A stretch of DNA of 64,000 nucleotides, from contig NC_134032.1 in NCBI RefSeq assembly GCF_964204645.1, positions 3,376,916 to 3,440,915 on the forward strand, written 5' to 3'. Under the pieces are notes generated by a model. The model saw only the letters and a list, made by a program, of their open reading frames with translations, had not been told where the DNA came from and did not search any database. How positions within the stretch are numbered: the first letter of the stretch is position 1; each line of letters opens with the position of its first letter. Positions 63,511 to 64,000 of the stretch are shown piece by piece. A program made the translations under genes and the position numbers. The stretch is from Tubulanus polymorphus. Lineage: Eukaryota > Nemertea > Palaeonemertea > Tubulaniformes > Tubulanidae.

Positions 63511-64000
63511 TATTGTATTTGTACAGATGGATCTCGCGAGAACCCTCGAAAAAATTACTAGATCTCGCAATAACATTTGAGAAACGAAAAGAGATCCCGT
63601 GTCGTTTCTCAAAGGTTCTCGCGAGGAACCTACGAGATCCTGGCTAGAAACTTCTGCAAACGCGACGGGATCTCGTGAGAACCTTCGAGACACTTACGCG
63701 AACATGAATCGTCGGTGTTAACGTACGGTTTGACGGAAGATACGAAAACTCTATGGCAACAACTGCAGGTGAACGGATAAAGCAAAGCGTTATAACTGCA
63801 CATATTCCTGTTACCACAATCTGAAAACAGGCGACAGAACAATACAACTAGAATTGTTGTTTATTATGTGGATCTACCGACTGAAACAACTTAAGGAGCT
63901 TCAACAAAAGATATCCACGCAAAATTTCAAAAGTTTTGACCTCCCTCCCCCATGTCCACAGATAAATGTCTACATTCCATTACCTCTACTCCTGTCCATC

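Overview
The window looks like nuclear DNA of a marine invertebrate, most likely a lophotrochozoan such as an annelid, brachiopod or mollusc; the species cannot be fixed from sequence alone. Evidence: GT-AG introns, a one-exon rhodopsin-type GPCR, secreted multi-exon genes, minisatellites, small palindromic repeats, and remnants of Ty3/gypsy, Penelope-like, piggyBac, Kolobok and Maverick/Polinton elements. Few host genes are present: a GPCR (6868-7947), a three-exon PAN-domain secreted protein (19334-21557) with scrambled partial duplicates downstream, a Cys-rich secreted exon (52298-52585, minus) and a Thr/Pro-rich exon (57008-57270, minus).

The standout content is a family of very AT-rich, virus-like Polinton/adintovirus-type elements, present in four places. 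(1) 1-5770: a decayed element with the C-terminal part of a protein-primed family B DNA polymerase, interrupted exactly in motif C by an intein with a LAGLIDADG-type endonuclease, then a zinc-finger gene, a penton-like minor capsid gene and several small membrane-protein genes. (2) 9736-18343: a head-to-head inverted dimer of two right halves of such an element. Each arm runs outward from a centre near 13065 and carries integrase (full on the right, a remnant on the left), FtsK/HerA-type packaging ATPase, a repeat block, an unknown gene with an overlapping small basic gene, a one-helix membrane gene and a terminal gene of opposite polarity. The right arm also keeps the C-terminal half of the major capsid protein. 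(3) 45361-47804: a 2.4-kb mini-element with TIRs and a 6-bp target duplication AATATG, inserted in a Penelope-like element; its left end is a 408-bp palindrome with a GC-rich tip. (4) 51347-51821: an end fragment sharing the same terminal motif. Almost every start codon in these elements sits directly in a (T)ATAAATG / AATAAATG context, reminiscent of the late-promoter TAAATG of large cytoplasmic DNA viruses.

The remaining layout: 5.9-9.7 kb, minisatellites, a MITE and the GPCR; 18.4-23.7 kb, the PAN-domain gene cluster and a LINE ORF1-like fragment; 23.7-28.8 kb, mostly noncoding with a dispersed repeat; 28.8-33 kb, a 5'-truncated, internally deleted Ty3/gypsy element on the minus strand; 33-34 kb, an SGNH-hydrolase-like pseudogene; 34-41 kb, little that can be named; 40.8-44.4 kb, piggyBac debris and a second, compositionally ordinary Polinton DNA polymerase pseudogene broken by a solo LTR with 5-bp target duplication; 44.6-48.5 kb, a Penelope-like element on the minus strand split by mini-element 3; 48.5-50.3 kb, a Kolobok transposase pseudogene; 52-64 kb, mostly intergenic DNA with SINE-like and inverted dispersed repeats.

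Nearly all element genes carry frameshifts or stops, so these are fossils or decaying copies; a few small element genes remain open. All family assignments come from reading motifs by eye, with no database search.
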